Positions 26,370 through 33,282 of a DNA stretch of 43,160 nucleotides are shown here, one piece after another (position 1 is the first letter of the stretch; every line of letters starts with the position of its first letter). The DNA is from an uncultured Planctomycetota bacterium (GTDB lineage Bacteria > Planctomycetota > Brocadiia > CAIUPP01). Below the pieces are notes generated by a model that saw only the letters and a list, made by a program, of their open reading frames with translations, did no database searches and was not told the origin of the DNA. The position numbers and the translations under genes are program-made. Location: assembly GCA_903901045.1 (NCBI GenBank), contig CAIUPP010000009.1:1-43160 (forward strand), in the 5' to 3' direction.

Positions 26370-27229
26370 ACACCTGGCGCAAAGGGATAGCATCCTGGAA
26401 GTGCGGCGGCACATTGTACCTGAGCGTCCCGTTCACATGGCTGCTGCCGGAAGCGGAAGCGCTGGCCCTGCAGCACAAAGGCAAGGTCATCGCTGGGGGA
26501 CCGGCGGTGGCCTTGATGGGTGCGCCGTGGGCGGACGAGACCCCGGTGGAATGCCCGTTCGACGTACTTGGGATGCACAACCCCTGTGCCACGTTCACGA
26601 CGCGCGGCTGTCCCAACCGTTGTGCATTCTGCGCCGTGCCCCGGATCGAGGGAGAGTTCCGGGAGCTGCCGTCATGGAAGCCCGCACCGCTGGTCTGCGA
26701 CAACAACCTCCTCGCGGCGAGCAAACGGCACTTTCGGCGGGTCATTAAGTCGCTGACGACATTTCCTGAAGTGGACTTCAATCAAGGATTGGACGCTCGG
26801 CTGTTCACCTGCTGGCACGCCGACCAGATCGCCCGGCTGCGGCGGGCCAAGGTGCGGTTCAGCCTGGACCACGTAGGCATGATCGGCGTGGTGGACGACG
26901 CCATTGCCACGGCGCGGGTGGCGGGGCTGAAACACTTCGGCGTGTATGTCCTGACTGGGTTCCAGGACACGCCGGAGGATGCATTCATGCGGTTGGAGCA
27001 CGTCCGGTCGCTCGGCATCCGACCCAACCCGATGCGCTACCAGCCGTTGGACACGCTGGAGCGCGATTCCTACGTCGCCCCGGGCTGGACCGACTTCGAG
27101 TTGAAGCGGATGACACGCTACTACAGTCGGCTGCGCTGGCTGGAACACATTCCGTACGCGGACTATCAACCTTCTGATCAGCCGCTATTTGCCAGCCTGC
27201 GAGGCCCGGCAACAACGGAGGTGCAATGA
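26366..27229 (+). CDS. Phage radical SAM protein
   Basis: ATG 26366 overlaps the methyltransferase stop (ATGA); 287 residues. The cluster-binding motif CPNRCAFC (C82, C86, C89) follows TTRG, a fully conserved C-x3-C-x2-C. FNQGLDARL, FSLDHVGMIG, VYVLTGFQDTPEDAF and RPNPMRYQPLD fit the strands of a small radical SAM barrel, and the ~75-residue N-terminus (SVPFTWLLPEAEAL, GGPAVALMG) resembles the preceding flavodoxin-like half of B12-binding radical SAM proteins. Coupled translation with the methyltransferase suggests a shared job, perhaps hypermodification of nucleic acid; substrate unknown. Confidence 0.78.
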   Translation: MNTWRKGIASWKCGGTLYLSVPFTWLLPEAEALALQHKGKVIAGGPAVALMGAPWADETPVECPFDVLGMHNPCATFTTRGCPNRCAFCAVPRIEGEFRELPSWKPAPLVCDNNLLAASKRHFRRVIKSLTTFPEVDFNQGLDARLFTCWHADQIARLRRAKVRFSLDHVGMIGVVDDAIATARVAGLKHFGVYVLTGFQDTPEDAFMRLEHVRSLGIRPNPMRYQPLDTLERDSYVAPGWTDFELKRMTRYYSRLRWLEHIPYADYQPSDQPLFASLRGPATTEVQ

Positions 27230-27231
27230 AC

Positions 27232-27618
27232 TCATTCCTGAGCAATCGAACGCAGGAAGGCAGCCGCGTCGCCCTTTCCGGCCCGTCCCGACGCGACGCG
27301 CAACGCGATGTCGACCAGGCCGTCTTCGTCCGCTTCCACCGACACGCCGTTCATCGCCAGGAAGATGATCGCGGCGGCCGCCCCCGTTCGCTTGTTGCCG
27401 TCGATGAACGGGTGGTTCTGGACGATGTGGTAGAGATAGGCGGCGGCCATCTCGAACAGATCCGTGTGCAGGAAATGACCGCCGAAGGATGCCTGCGGCA
27501 TGGCAATGGCGGAATGAAGCATACCGGCATCCCGTATGCCCTCTTCTCCGCCGTACTGCTCAATCATGCTGCGATGAATCCGGAGGACGCGCTCGATGTC
27601 GAGAAACAAAGGAGCCAT
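27232..27618 (-). CDS. doc: Doc/Fic-family toxin (death on curing)
   Basis: The 128-residue protein carries HPFIDGNKRTG (residues 69-79), the Doc variant of the Fic motif (H-x-F-x-D-G-N-K) that phosphorylates elongation factor EF-Tu in the family type member. FLDIERVLRIHRSMIEQYGG and GIRDAGMLHSAI are the typical N-terminal Doc helices. It starts 3 bp after the AbrB-type antitoxin stop and ends 2 bp from the stop of the convergent radical SAM gene. Confidence 0.88.
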   Translation of the reverse strand: MAPLFLDIERVLRIHRSMIEQYGGEEGIRDAGMLHSAIAMPQASFGGHFLHTDLFEMAAAYLYHIVQNHPFIDGNKRTGAAAAIIFLAMNGVSVEADEDGLVDIALRVASGRAGKGDAAAFLRSIAQE

Positions 27619-27621
27619 GGC

Positions 27622-27849
27622 TCACTCCGCCAGTTTCTTCAAGGCGCGTCCGAAACGCGTGTGGACCATCGCCAGCGCGTCCTTGAACTTCTTCTCTTCC
27701 CCGGGGTTTCGCACCGGGCTGAGGAGAAGCGACTGGCCGTCGGTCACGACCTCGAATGGGGTCTGCGGAGTGGCGTGGAGAAGCTCCAGGATCGGCTTGT
27801 CGATGACCAGAGCGTAACTGTTCCCGTGCTTGCACAGCGTCTTGCGCAT
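27622..27849 (-). CDS. AbrB/MazE-like antitoxin of the Doc module
   Basis: The 75-residue protein reads MRKTLCKHGNSYALVIDKPI then LELLHATPQTPFEVVTDGQS and LLLSPVR, the swapped-hairpin AbrB/SpoVT DNA-binding pattern. The C-terminal helix (KFKDALAMVHTRFGRALKKL) would mask the Doc active site. Phd is the better known partner of Doc, but AbrB-type partners are common. A 26-bp imperfect palindrome lies 22 bp upstream of its ATG. Confidence 0.82.
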   Translation of the reverse strand: MRKTLCKHGNSYALVIDKPILELLHATPQTPFEVVTDGQSLLLSPVRNPGEEKKFKDALAMVHTRFGRALKKLAE

Positions 27850-27871
27850 GGCTCATTCCTCCAAGAAAGGT

Positions 27872-27897
27872 TCTACCATAGTATATACGATGATAGA
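27872..27897 (-). promoter_or_regulatory. Palindromic operator of the Doc module
   Basis: A 26-bp imperfect palindrome, centred on GTATATAC, with outer arms TCTA/TAGA and inner CAT/ATG; two base pairs are mismatched. It lies just upstream of the antitoxin start and probably binds the AbrB-type dimer for autorepression. Confidence 0.65.
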
Positions 27898-27914
27898 CCC
27901 GCTGGCAAGAGAGA

Positions 27915-27938
27915 ACGCCCCCGCAACGGCGGGGGCGT
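27915..27938 (-). terminator. Terminator of the minus-strand small-gene cassette
   Basis: ACGCCCCCGC and GCGGGGGCGT form a perfect 10-bp stem with a 4-nt loop, 25 bp beyond the stop of the gene at 27964-28608. Read on the minus strand it is followed by TCTCTCTTG, a moderately T-rich tail. Confidence 0.6.
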
Positions 27939-27963
27939 CCAGAGGCAGATGGGCGTGATGAGG

Positions 27964-28608
27964 CTACTTGGACAGTTCAAAATATCCGCGCTGAACTTTC
28001 TTGAAGCGCGCCTGGCCCCCTTTCTTCTGAATTTCGCGCAGGATCGAGGCGTACAGCGTGGCCGCCGGCGTCAGGCCCTTCCCGAACTCATAGAGATGCG
28101 AACTGCGCATCTCGTTGATGATCTGCGGGCAGTTCATCGGGACCTTCATCTTCGTCAGGACGGCCACGGCGGCGTCCAGAAGGCCCGTCTTCTTGGAAGC
28201 GCGTTCCGCCGTCGTTTTGGTGGTCTTGGTCGTCGTGGACTTGGCGGCGGCCGTCGGAGCGATCTCAGCGCCCTTCGCGACTGGTTTGCCTGGGGCCGGG
28301 CTGAGGCGCGCCGGGTCGGCGATCTTGATGGTCTTGTTCGTCGCCACCGTCTTCAGGGTGATCGCCCCGACTGCCGGGGCCGAGACCGCCGTCACGCGCA
28401 CGTCGTTGCGTCCGATCTTGCACAAGTACTCCTGCCCGATCTTGACTTCGCTCTTCTTCACGGCACACTCCTCCTCGTCATTGGGGTTCGCGGGGACCGA
28501 GCGCGCCGCCGCCGCTTCTGCGGCAGCCCTTCGAGCGCGCATGGCCATCTCGAACCGATCCGCCGGCAGCGTCGCAAAATACGCCGGCACGTTCAGCAGT
28601 GTTTCCAC
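27964..28608 (-). CDS. HARE-HTH domain protein
   Basis: The 214-residue product has three parts. Residues 50-~100 (VKKSEVKIGQEYLCKIG, then VRVTAVS) are a small beta-barrel-like domain. A low-complexity Ala/Lys/Thr linker follows (AKSTTTKTTKTTAERASKKT). Residues ~140-214 form a HARE-HTH winged helix (LLDAAVAVLTKMKVPMNCPQ then IINEMRSSHLYEFG and FKKVQRGYFEL), a DNA-binding domain found with chromatin and restriction proteins. A GTG at 28461 with GAGGAG upstream is a good alternative start and would fit related phage proteins better. It is the last gene of the minus-strand cassette; role unknown. Confidence 0.7.
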   Translation of the reverse strand: METLLNVPAYFATLPADRFEMAMRARRAAAEAAAARSVPANPNDEEECAVKKSEVKIGQEYLCKIGRNDVRVTAVSAPAVGAITLKTVATNKTIKIADPARLSPAPGKPVAKGAEIAPTAAAKSTTTKTTKTTAERASKKTGLLDAAVAVLTKMKVPMNCPQIINEMRSSHLYEFGKGLTPAATLYASILREIQKKGGQARFKKVQRGYFELSK

Positions 28609-28623
28609 CAGCCTTCGCTCCTT

Positions 28624-28923
28624 TCAGTTGTTACGACCGTCTACCCACGCCACTACGTATGCTTTGTGCCTGGGGTTAACCGTGCGGTACTCGACTACGT
28701 CGCCCCGAGATGGCTGGTCGCCGTCGAGGGACACCACGTTGGAGAGCAGGATGCCGATGCCCGCGTTATGGTCGCCGTCGGCGATGAGCACCCAGACCCC
28801 CTCGCTCCCTCCCGCCGTGTCTCCAGGACGTTCGAAGAGCAACACCTTTACGATGCGGTCGAGGCCGAGGTTGTTCATGCGCTTCGCGATCTGCTTCTTC
28901 GTCATGTGCGGCCACACTTTCAT
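28624..28923 (-). CDS. Hypothetical protein in minus-strand cassette
   Basis: Ninety-nine residues, MKVWPHMTKKQIAKRMNNLG with a Lys-rich amphipathic N-terminus, then beta-rich sequence (RIVKVLLFER, EGVWVLIADGDH, GDVVEYRTVN, KAYVVAWVDG). I do not recognise a family. Spacing is 15 bp to the downstream HARE-HTH gene and 3 bp from the upstream gene, so it is co-transcribed. Soluble and probably small-fold. Confidence 0.6.
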   Translation of the reverse strand: MKVWPHMTKKQIAKRMNNLGLDRIVKVLLFERPGDTAGGSEGVWVLIADGDHNAGIGILLSNVVSLDGDQPSRGDVVEYRTVNPRHKAYVVAWVDGRNN

Positions 28924-28926
28924 CGT

Positions 28927-29154
28927 TCACCTGCCTTTCTTGGCGGGGATCAGTTGACGGACCTCGTAGTAGTGGAAGGGCCTGCCGGTCCTGGTATAGA
29001 AGCCCGTGATCTCCACGAGGTTCACCAGCGCGCCCTTGGCGCGCAACCGGCGCAGGCCGGTGAGGGCGTCCTTCTCGCTCTTCCTCTTCAGGACGGTCTT
29101 CACCCCGGAGTTGTCCGTTCTGCGCTGCCCATTCCTGACGGCGTTTGCTCTCAT
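28927..29154 (-). CDS. Hypothetical small basic protein
   Basis: Seventy-five residues, strongly basic (MRANAVRNGQRRTDNSGVKT, KSEKDALTGLRRLRAKG) with a beta-hairpin-like end (NLVEITGFYTRTGRPFHYYE then VRQLIPAKKGR). No known family was recognised; the charge suggests nucleic acid contact. It is separated by only 3 bp from each neighbouring stop/start, which supports it as a real cistron. Confidence 0.55.
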   Translation of the reverse strand: MRANAVRNGQRRTDNSGVKTVLKRKSEKDALTGLRRLRAKGALVNLVEITGFYTRTGRPFHYYEVRQLIPAKKGR

Positions 29155-29157
29155 GAC

Positions 29158-29406
29158 TTACTTCCTCCCCCGGCGCACTGCCGCCAGGCGCTTCTCGATA
29201 AACGCCTCGTCCTGCCGGGCGAGGAAGGCCAGCGTCTCGACAAGACCTTCACGAACGTGCGCCATCGAACCCACGTGCGCCCAGTTCACCCCGTCGTTCC
29301 GGGCATGCTCTGCGGCGTGCGTCACCTCCTCACGGAGAAGGTCAAGCAAGCCTTCGATGTCACCCCGGTTCCTCTGATATGCCTCGTTTGCCGTCCGCTT
29401 CGCCAT
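29158..29406 (-). CDS. Hypothetical helical protein
   Basis: Eighty-two residues, almost entirely helical: DIEGLLDLLREEVTHAAEHA, NWAHVGSMAHVREGLVETLA, FLARQDEAFIEKRLAAVRRG. The NW-x-x-V-G-x-x-x-H-V-R-E pattern recurs in uncharacterised small proteins of planctomycete phages as far as I recall. Ribosome site GGAAA precedes the ATG. Function unknown. Confidence 0.6.
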   Translation of the reverse strand: MAKRTANEAYQRNRGDIEGLLDLLREEVTHAAEHARNDGVNWAHVGSMAHVREGLVETLAFLARQDEAFIEKRLAAVRRGRK

Positions 29407-29430
29407 CGTCGTTTCCTTTCGGTTGGTCCT

Positions 29431-29781
29431 TCAAGCGTCCAGCGCGATCGGCTGGCCCTGCTCGTCGCGGACGATGATGCCCTGTCGTTGCGCGAGGCGG
29501 ATCGAGTCCTCGCTCATCATGTTGCCGAACCCCTCTTCCTCGACCGTGACGGCAACATCCGCCAGGGTGGTCACGTCCACCTTCTTCTCGGCGCTATTGA
29601 ACGTCGTCTTCGTCCTGTAGTTGTACGGATCGGCGTAACGCGCATCCCTGAATGCCTGCGCCACTCGCTCGGCCGCTTCCGGACTCAGGTAGCGGCCCAC
29701 GACGCTGGACATGTTGCTCTCGCCGGAGTTGTTGACCACAACCTTCCACGTCTTCACCCAGAGGCGTTCCTTCTTTGCCAT
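29431..29781 (-). CDS. Hypothetical protein in minus-strand cassette
   Basis: One hundred sixteen residues: MAKKERLWVKTWKVVVNNSG, a predicted helix YLSPEAAERVAQAFRDARYA, then TLADVAVTVEEEG and RQGIIVRDEQGQPIALDA. Alpha/beta composition with no membrane segment. No family recognised. GGGAAGG lies at good spacing before the ATG, and it stands 12 bp from the upstream cistron. Confidence 0.6.
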   Translation of the reverse strand: MAKKERLWVKTWKVVVNNSGESNMSSVVGRYLSPEAAERVAQAFRDARYADPYNYRTKTTFNSAEKKVDVTTLADVAVTVEEEGFGNMMSEDSIRLAQRQGIIVRDEQGQPIALDA

Positions 29782-29793
29782 AATCCTTCCCTT

Positions 29794-30054
29794 TCATTCA
29801 GGAACCGAAACCCAGACCTCGCGGCCGTCGCGCGTGACGTGCCGGTACGTCACCACCCAGTAGTTGCGCCCGGCCATGTCGGCCAGCGCGTCCATCGTCC
29901 TCGCCGTGGCGATCACCCCTTTGAGGGAGCGCATGGCGTAGAGGCTTCTCATCCGCGCCGATCCCCTGGCGATGGGCCTATAGATGCGCACCTCCAGGCC
30001 CAGGTATCCCCAAGGCTCCCTCTGGTACTTCCCATCCACGTGCAGGTAGTTCAT
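29794..30054 (-). CDS. Hypothetical protein in minus-strand cassette
   Basis: Eighty-six residues: MNYLHVDGKYQREPWGYLGL, EVRIYRPIARGSARMRSLYA, a helix TMDALADMAG and a final beta pair YWVVTYRHVTRDGREVWVSV. No family recognised. AAAGGAAA precedes the ATG, and 12 bp separate it from both neighbours, the same spacing as the other members of this operon. Confidence 0.58.
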   Translation of the reverse strand: MNYLHVDGKYQREPWGYLGLEVRIYRPIARGSARMRSLYAMRSLKGVIATARTMDALADMAGRNYWVVTYRHVTRDGREVWVSVPE

Positions 30055-30066
30055 CGCGGTTTCCTT

Positions 30067-30315
30067 TCAGAGGCATGCGGTCAGTGTGATCTTGCCCTGG
30101 CGCGCCATCGAGTGTTCGCCGTTGGTCGGATGCCAGCCGACGTAGGCATAACGGCGACCCACCTCAGCCAGCCTTCCGCCGCGAAGCGTCAGAAGGTTCT
30201 CGTCAACGTACACGGTCACGCGGCCATACCTGCGCGGGAGCCTCGCGCCCACCGGAAGGCTGTAGACCTTCCCATTCTTCCTGCGTTCCAGCCATCGTTT
30301 CTGCGCTGCGTTCAT
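30067..30315 (-). CDS. Hypothetical basic protein, first gene of the cassette
   Basis: I chose the ATG at 30315 (82 residues) because AAAGGA precedes it and upstream codons look non-coding. The protein reads MNAAQKRWLERRKNGKVYSL, VYVDENLLTLRGGRLAEVG and RRYAYVGWHPTNGEHSMARQ. It is basic and beta-rich with no recognised domain. As the first cistron of the divergent minus-strand operon it faces the plus-strand packaging genes across a 167-bp intergenic region (30316-30482), which must hold promoters for both directions; no clear consensus was found there. Confidence 0.58.
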   Translation of the reverse strand: MNAAQKRWLERRKNGKVYSLPVGARLPRRYGRVTVYVDENLLTLRGGRLAEVGRRYAYVGWHPTNGEHSMARQGKITLTACL

Positions 30316-30482
30316 TGCGTTGTCCTTTCTGTAACATGCTGTCCAGCAATGCATTACACACATGAGGCCATGATTCCGCAGGAACATCCACTGAATTCCT
30401 GGAAATTCCGCATGCCCCATGCTTCGCAGTCATTGGGAGTTATGACTTCGGTGAAAGATTCCCTGAAAGGGGGCCTGCGTCC

Positions 30483-30680
30483 ATGACCGAGAAACTGCAA
30501 CCCACGTCCCTGAGCATGGAGCATGCGGCGCGGTTATTGAGCGCCGTCGGCGGCAGGACCGTCACGGCGGAGATGATCGCACGCGACACTGACAGCGGCG
30601 CGCCCGTTAATTCCGACGGCACGCTCAACCTGGTCCATTACGCCGCATGGCTGGCGAAAGCGCATGCCCATGGCAGTTGA
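30483..30680 (+). CDS. Small helix-turn-helix-like protein upstream of terminase
   Basis: Sixty-five residues, MTEKLQPTSLSMEHAARLLS then AEMIARDTDSGAPVNSDGTL and NLVHYAAWLAKAH. The spacing of its helices and the ending D-G-T-L-N-L-V-x-Y-x-A-W-L match the N-terminal ~60 residues of the terminase encoded next (LVRLLNSTPLGAVI ... DGKTVDLFRYVAWL). It overlaps the terminase start by 17 bp. It may be a DNA-recognition subunit, i.e. a minimal small terminase; this is an inference. Confidence 0.6.
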   Translation: MTEKLQPTSLSMEHAARLLSAVGGRTVTAEMIARDTDSGAPVNSDGTLNLVHYAAWLAKAHAHGS

Positions 30681-32934
30681 CCCCCGGCAACTCAGACCAT
30701 CGGAACTGGTTCGCCTCCTCAACTCCACCCCGCTGGGCGCGGTGATTGGGGAGCCGCAACTGCGTCGCCACCGCATGGAGGCCGGATTCCGGATCGGGGA
30801 TGGCAAGACGGTGGACCTGTTCCGGTACGTCGCCTGGCTGGTCTGGGAGCGGCACAGCCCCGCGCCGCAGAAAGCCGTGCGCGACTATGAGGCGATCAAG
30901 GAGGCCGCGCGGGCGCGCAGCGACGCGCTCTCCACAGCCGGCCGCGATATCGGTGAACTGCCTGAAGTCGTTGAGCCAGAGCGGAAGCAGAGGGCGTCGC
31001 GGGACTTCCGGTTCTTCTGCGAGCAGTATTTCCCGGAGACCTTTCACCTGGAGTGGTCGCCGGATCACCTGCGGGTCATCCACAAGATCGAACTGGCCGT
31101 CCTGCACGGCGGGCTGTTTGCGATGGCCATGCCGCGCGGGTCCGGCAAGACCAGCCTGTGCGAGACGGCGTGTCTCTGGGCGATCCTGTACGGGCACCGG
31201 GAATTCGTCTGCCTGATCGGGTCGGATGAGAAGTCGGCGCTGGAGATGCTGGAGAGCATCAAGATGGAGTTGGACTCCAACGACCTTCTTCTGTCCGACT
31301 TCCCTGAGGCCGTCTACCCCATTCAGAAGCTCGACGGCATCGCGCACCGCGCCAACGGGCAGCTCTACCAGGGGGAGCGCACGCACATCGGCTGGACGGC
31401 CAAGGAGGTCGTCCTGCCGACGATCCCCGGCAGCGCCGCGAGTGGTGCCATCATCCGCGTGGCGGGGATCACGGGCCGAATCCGCGGGATGAAGTACAAA
31501 CGTCCCGATGGGCGTGGCGCGCGGCCGTCACTGGTCGTGATTGATGACCCGCAGACGGACGAGTCCGCGCGCTCACCATCCCAGTGCCAGAACCGCGAGG
31601 CGGTCCTCGCCGGTGCGGTCCTTGGCCTGGCGGGCCCGGGTCAGAAGATCGCGGGGGTCATGCCCTGCACGGTGATCTGCCGGCACGACATGGCCGATAA
31701 CATCCTCGACCGCGACAAGCACCCGGACTGGCAGGGGGAGCGGACGAAGATGCTGTATTCGTTCCCCAGGAACGACCGGCTCTGGTCGGAGTATGAGCAG
31801 ATACGGTCGGCTGAGCTGAAGGCGGAACACGGCCTGGCGAAGGCCACGGAATTCTACCGCGAGCACCAGGCGCAGATGGACGAGGGGGCCGCAGTCGCCT
31901 GGCTGGCCCGGTACAACCCGGACGAAGCCACCGCCATCCAGCATGCCATGAACCTGAAGTTTCAGGACGAGGCGGCGTTCTTCGCCGAGTACCAGAACGA
32001 GCCCATGGACACGGTGAACGAGGAAGGGGTTCTGACCGCCGATGAGATCGCTTCCAAGACCAACGGGATGGAGCGGGGCGTTCTGTCCATCGGTTGCACA
32101 CACCTGACCGCGTTCATCGACGTGCAGCAGAAGCTGCTTTTCTGGGCCGTCGCGGCGTGGGATGAGGAGTTCACGGGGTTCGTGGTGGACTATGGGGCCT
32201 ATCCGGAGCAGGGGAAGGGGTATTTCACCCTGCGCGACGCCCATCGGACGTTGGAGCGCATGGCACCGCGGGCGGGGATGGAGGGCGCGATCTACGCCGG
32301 GCTGGAATCGCTCACGGACCGCGTCCTCGGCAAGGAGTGGCGGCGCGACGACGGCGCGATGATGCGCGTCGAACGCTGCCTCATCGACGCCAACTGGGGC
32401 CAGAGTACGGACCTGGTGTATCAGTTCTGCAGGCAGAGTCCGTTCGCCCCGATCCTGCTGCCGAGTCACGGGAAGTATGTCGGCGCGTCGAGCGTTCCCT
32501 TCTCAGAGTACACCCGCAAGAAGGGCGAGCACGTCGGCCACAACTGGCGCATCCCCAGCGTGAAGGGGAAACGCGCCGTGCGCCACGTGGTCTATGACAC
32601 CAACTATTGGAAGTCCTTCATCCACAGCCGGCTGTCGGTGCCGATGGGCGATCCCGGCTGCCTGTCCCTCTTCGGGCACAGCCCGGACACGCATCGCCTC
32701 TTCGCGGAGCACCTGGTCGCAGAATACAAGGTCCGCACCGAGGGGCGCGGCCGCGTGGTGGACGAATGGAAGATGAAGCCTAGCCAGATGGACAACCACT
32801 GGCTGGATGGCATTGTGGGGTGTGCCGTGGCGGCGTCGATTCAGGGAGTCTCACTGCCTGGCACGGAATCGCGGGAGATGAAGGTCCGGCAGCGGGTCAA
32901 GCTCTCTGAACTTCGGAAGGGCGGAAGACGTTAG
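30664..32934 (+). CDS. Phage terminase large subunit
   Basis: Residues 1-~65 are the helix-turn-helix-like module shared with the upstream small protein. The ATPase follows: Walker A AMPRGSGKTS near residues 154-163 and Walker B PSLVVIDDPQTDESA near 288-302. The C-terminal nuclease half contains FIDVQQKLLFWAVAAWDEEF, YAGLESLTDRVLG and MRVERCLIDANWGQ, where acidic residues bind metal. The 756-residue length is on the long side for the family. It packages phage DNA into proheads. ATGs at 30664 and 30670 are both possible starts. Confidence 0.9.
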   Translation: MPMAVDPRQLRPSELVRLLNSTPLGAVIGEPQLRRHRMEAGFRIGDGKTVDLFRYVAWLVWERHSPAPQKAVRDYEAIKEAARARSDALSTAGRDIGELPEVVEPERKQRASRDFRFFCEQYFPETFHLEWSPDHLRVIHKIELAVLHGGLFAMAMPRGSGKTSLCETACLWAILYGHREFVCLIGSDEKSALEMLESIKMELDSNDLLLSDFPEAVYPIQKLDGIAHRANGQLYQGERTHIGWTAKEVVLPTIPGSAASGAIIRVAGITGRIRGMKYKRPDGRGARPSLVVIDDPQTDESARSPSQCQNREAVLAGAVLGLAGPGQKIAGVMPCTVICRHDMADNILDRDKHPDWQGERTKMLYSFPRNDRLWSEYEQIRSAELKAEHGLAKATEFYREHQAQMDEGAAVAWLARYNPDEATAIQHAMNLKFQDEAAFFAEYQNEPMDTVNEEGVLTADEIASKTNGMERGVLSIGCTHLTAFIDVQQKLLFWAVAAWDEEFTGFVVDYGAYPEQGKGYFTLRDAHRTLERMAPRAGMEGAIYAGLESLTDRVLGKEWRRDDGAMMRVERCLIDANWGQSTDLVYQFCRQSPFAPILLPSHGKYVGASSVPFSEYTRKKGEHVGHNWRIPSVKGKRAVRHVVYDTNYWKSFIHSRLSVPMGDPGCLSLFGHSPDTHRLFAEHLVAEYKVRTEGRGRVVDEWKMKPSQMDNHWLDGIVGCAVAASIQGVSLPGTESREMKVRQRVKLSELRKGGRR

Positions 32935-32940
32935 GCCACT

Positions 32941-33007
32941 CGTAAGCGTCTTTCTAGCGGGACCGGCATTTGTAATCGTTTTTCTAGAGCCGTAACGGTT
33001 TTTCTTG
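32941..33007 (+). repeat. Three imperfect 17-bp direct repeats after the terminase
   Basis: CGTAAGCGTCTTTCTAG (32941-32957), TGTAATCGTTTTTCTAG (32971-32987) and CGTAACGGTTTTTCTTG (32991-33007) share Y-G-T-A-A-N-S-G-T-Y-T-T-T-C-T-W-G. They start 6 bp after the terminase stop. The interval 32935-33282 has no credible gene; it holds these repeats and the palindrome at 33108. Confidence 0.7.
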
Positions 33008-33107
33008 CCGCAGGCCAGGATTGCGCGCAAGAGATGGCGGGGGCAATCGGGCTCTCGATCGGGGGGAGGCTTTCCAATGGCGCCCGGCCTTGACGACGGG
33101 TGGCGGT

Positions 33108-33155
33108 ATGATAGAAACCTCAATACTTATGCACAAGTATATAGGATTCTATCAT
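33108..33155. repeat. 48-bp near-perfect palindrome
   Basis: Two 21-nt arms (33108-33128 and 33135-33155) pair at 18 of 21 positions around the 6-nt centre ATGCAC. The outer 9 bp (ATGATAGAA / TTCTATCAT) and the inner 6 bp (ATACTT / AAGTAT) are perfect. The element is much richer in A/T than its surroundings. It could be an operator, a recombination site or a cruciform; no T-tract supports a terminator. Confidence 0.8.
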
Positions 33156-33282
33156 GGCCTCGAAGGCGCCACACATCTTGACGAGCCGCTTCAGGGGGTA
33201 TGGCTGCCCCGGGCGCAGGAGAAAATCATACGCATGTGCAGTCCGACACCAACAGCAGCACCAGCAGCATGATGACCGCGTC

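Noticed and set aside
27226-30486. Plus-strand open frame of 1,086 codons across the Doc module and small-gene cassette
   Set aside because: It runs over nine minus-strand genes that have ribosome sites and recognisable domains (Doc, AbrB, HARE-HTH); its translation has no domain pattern.
33108-33155. dif/XerCD site
   Set aside because: The 11-6-11 geometry is tempting but the arms do not match the dif consensus; only the palindrome is reported.
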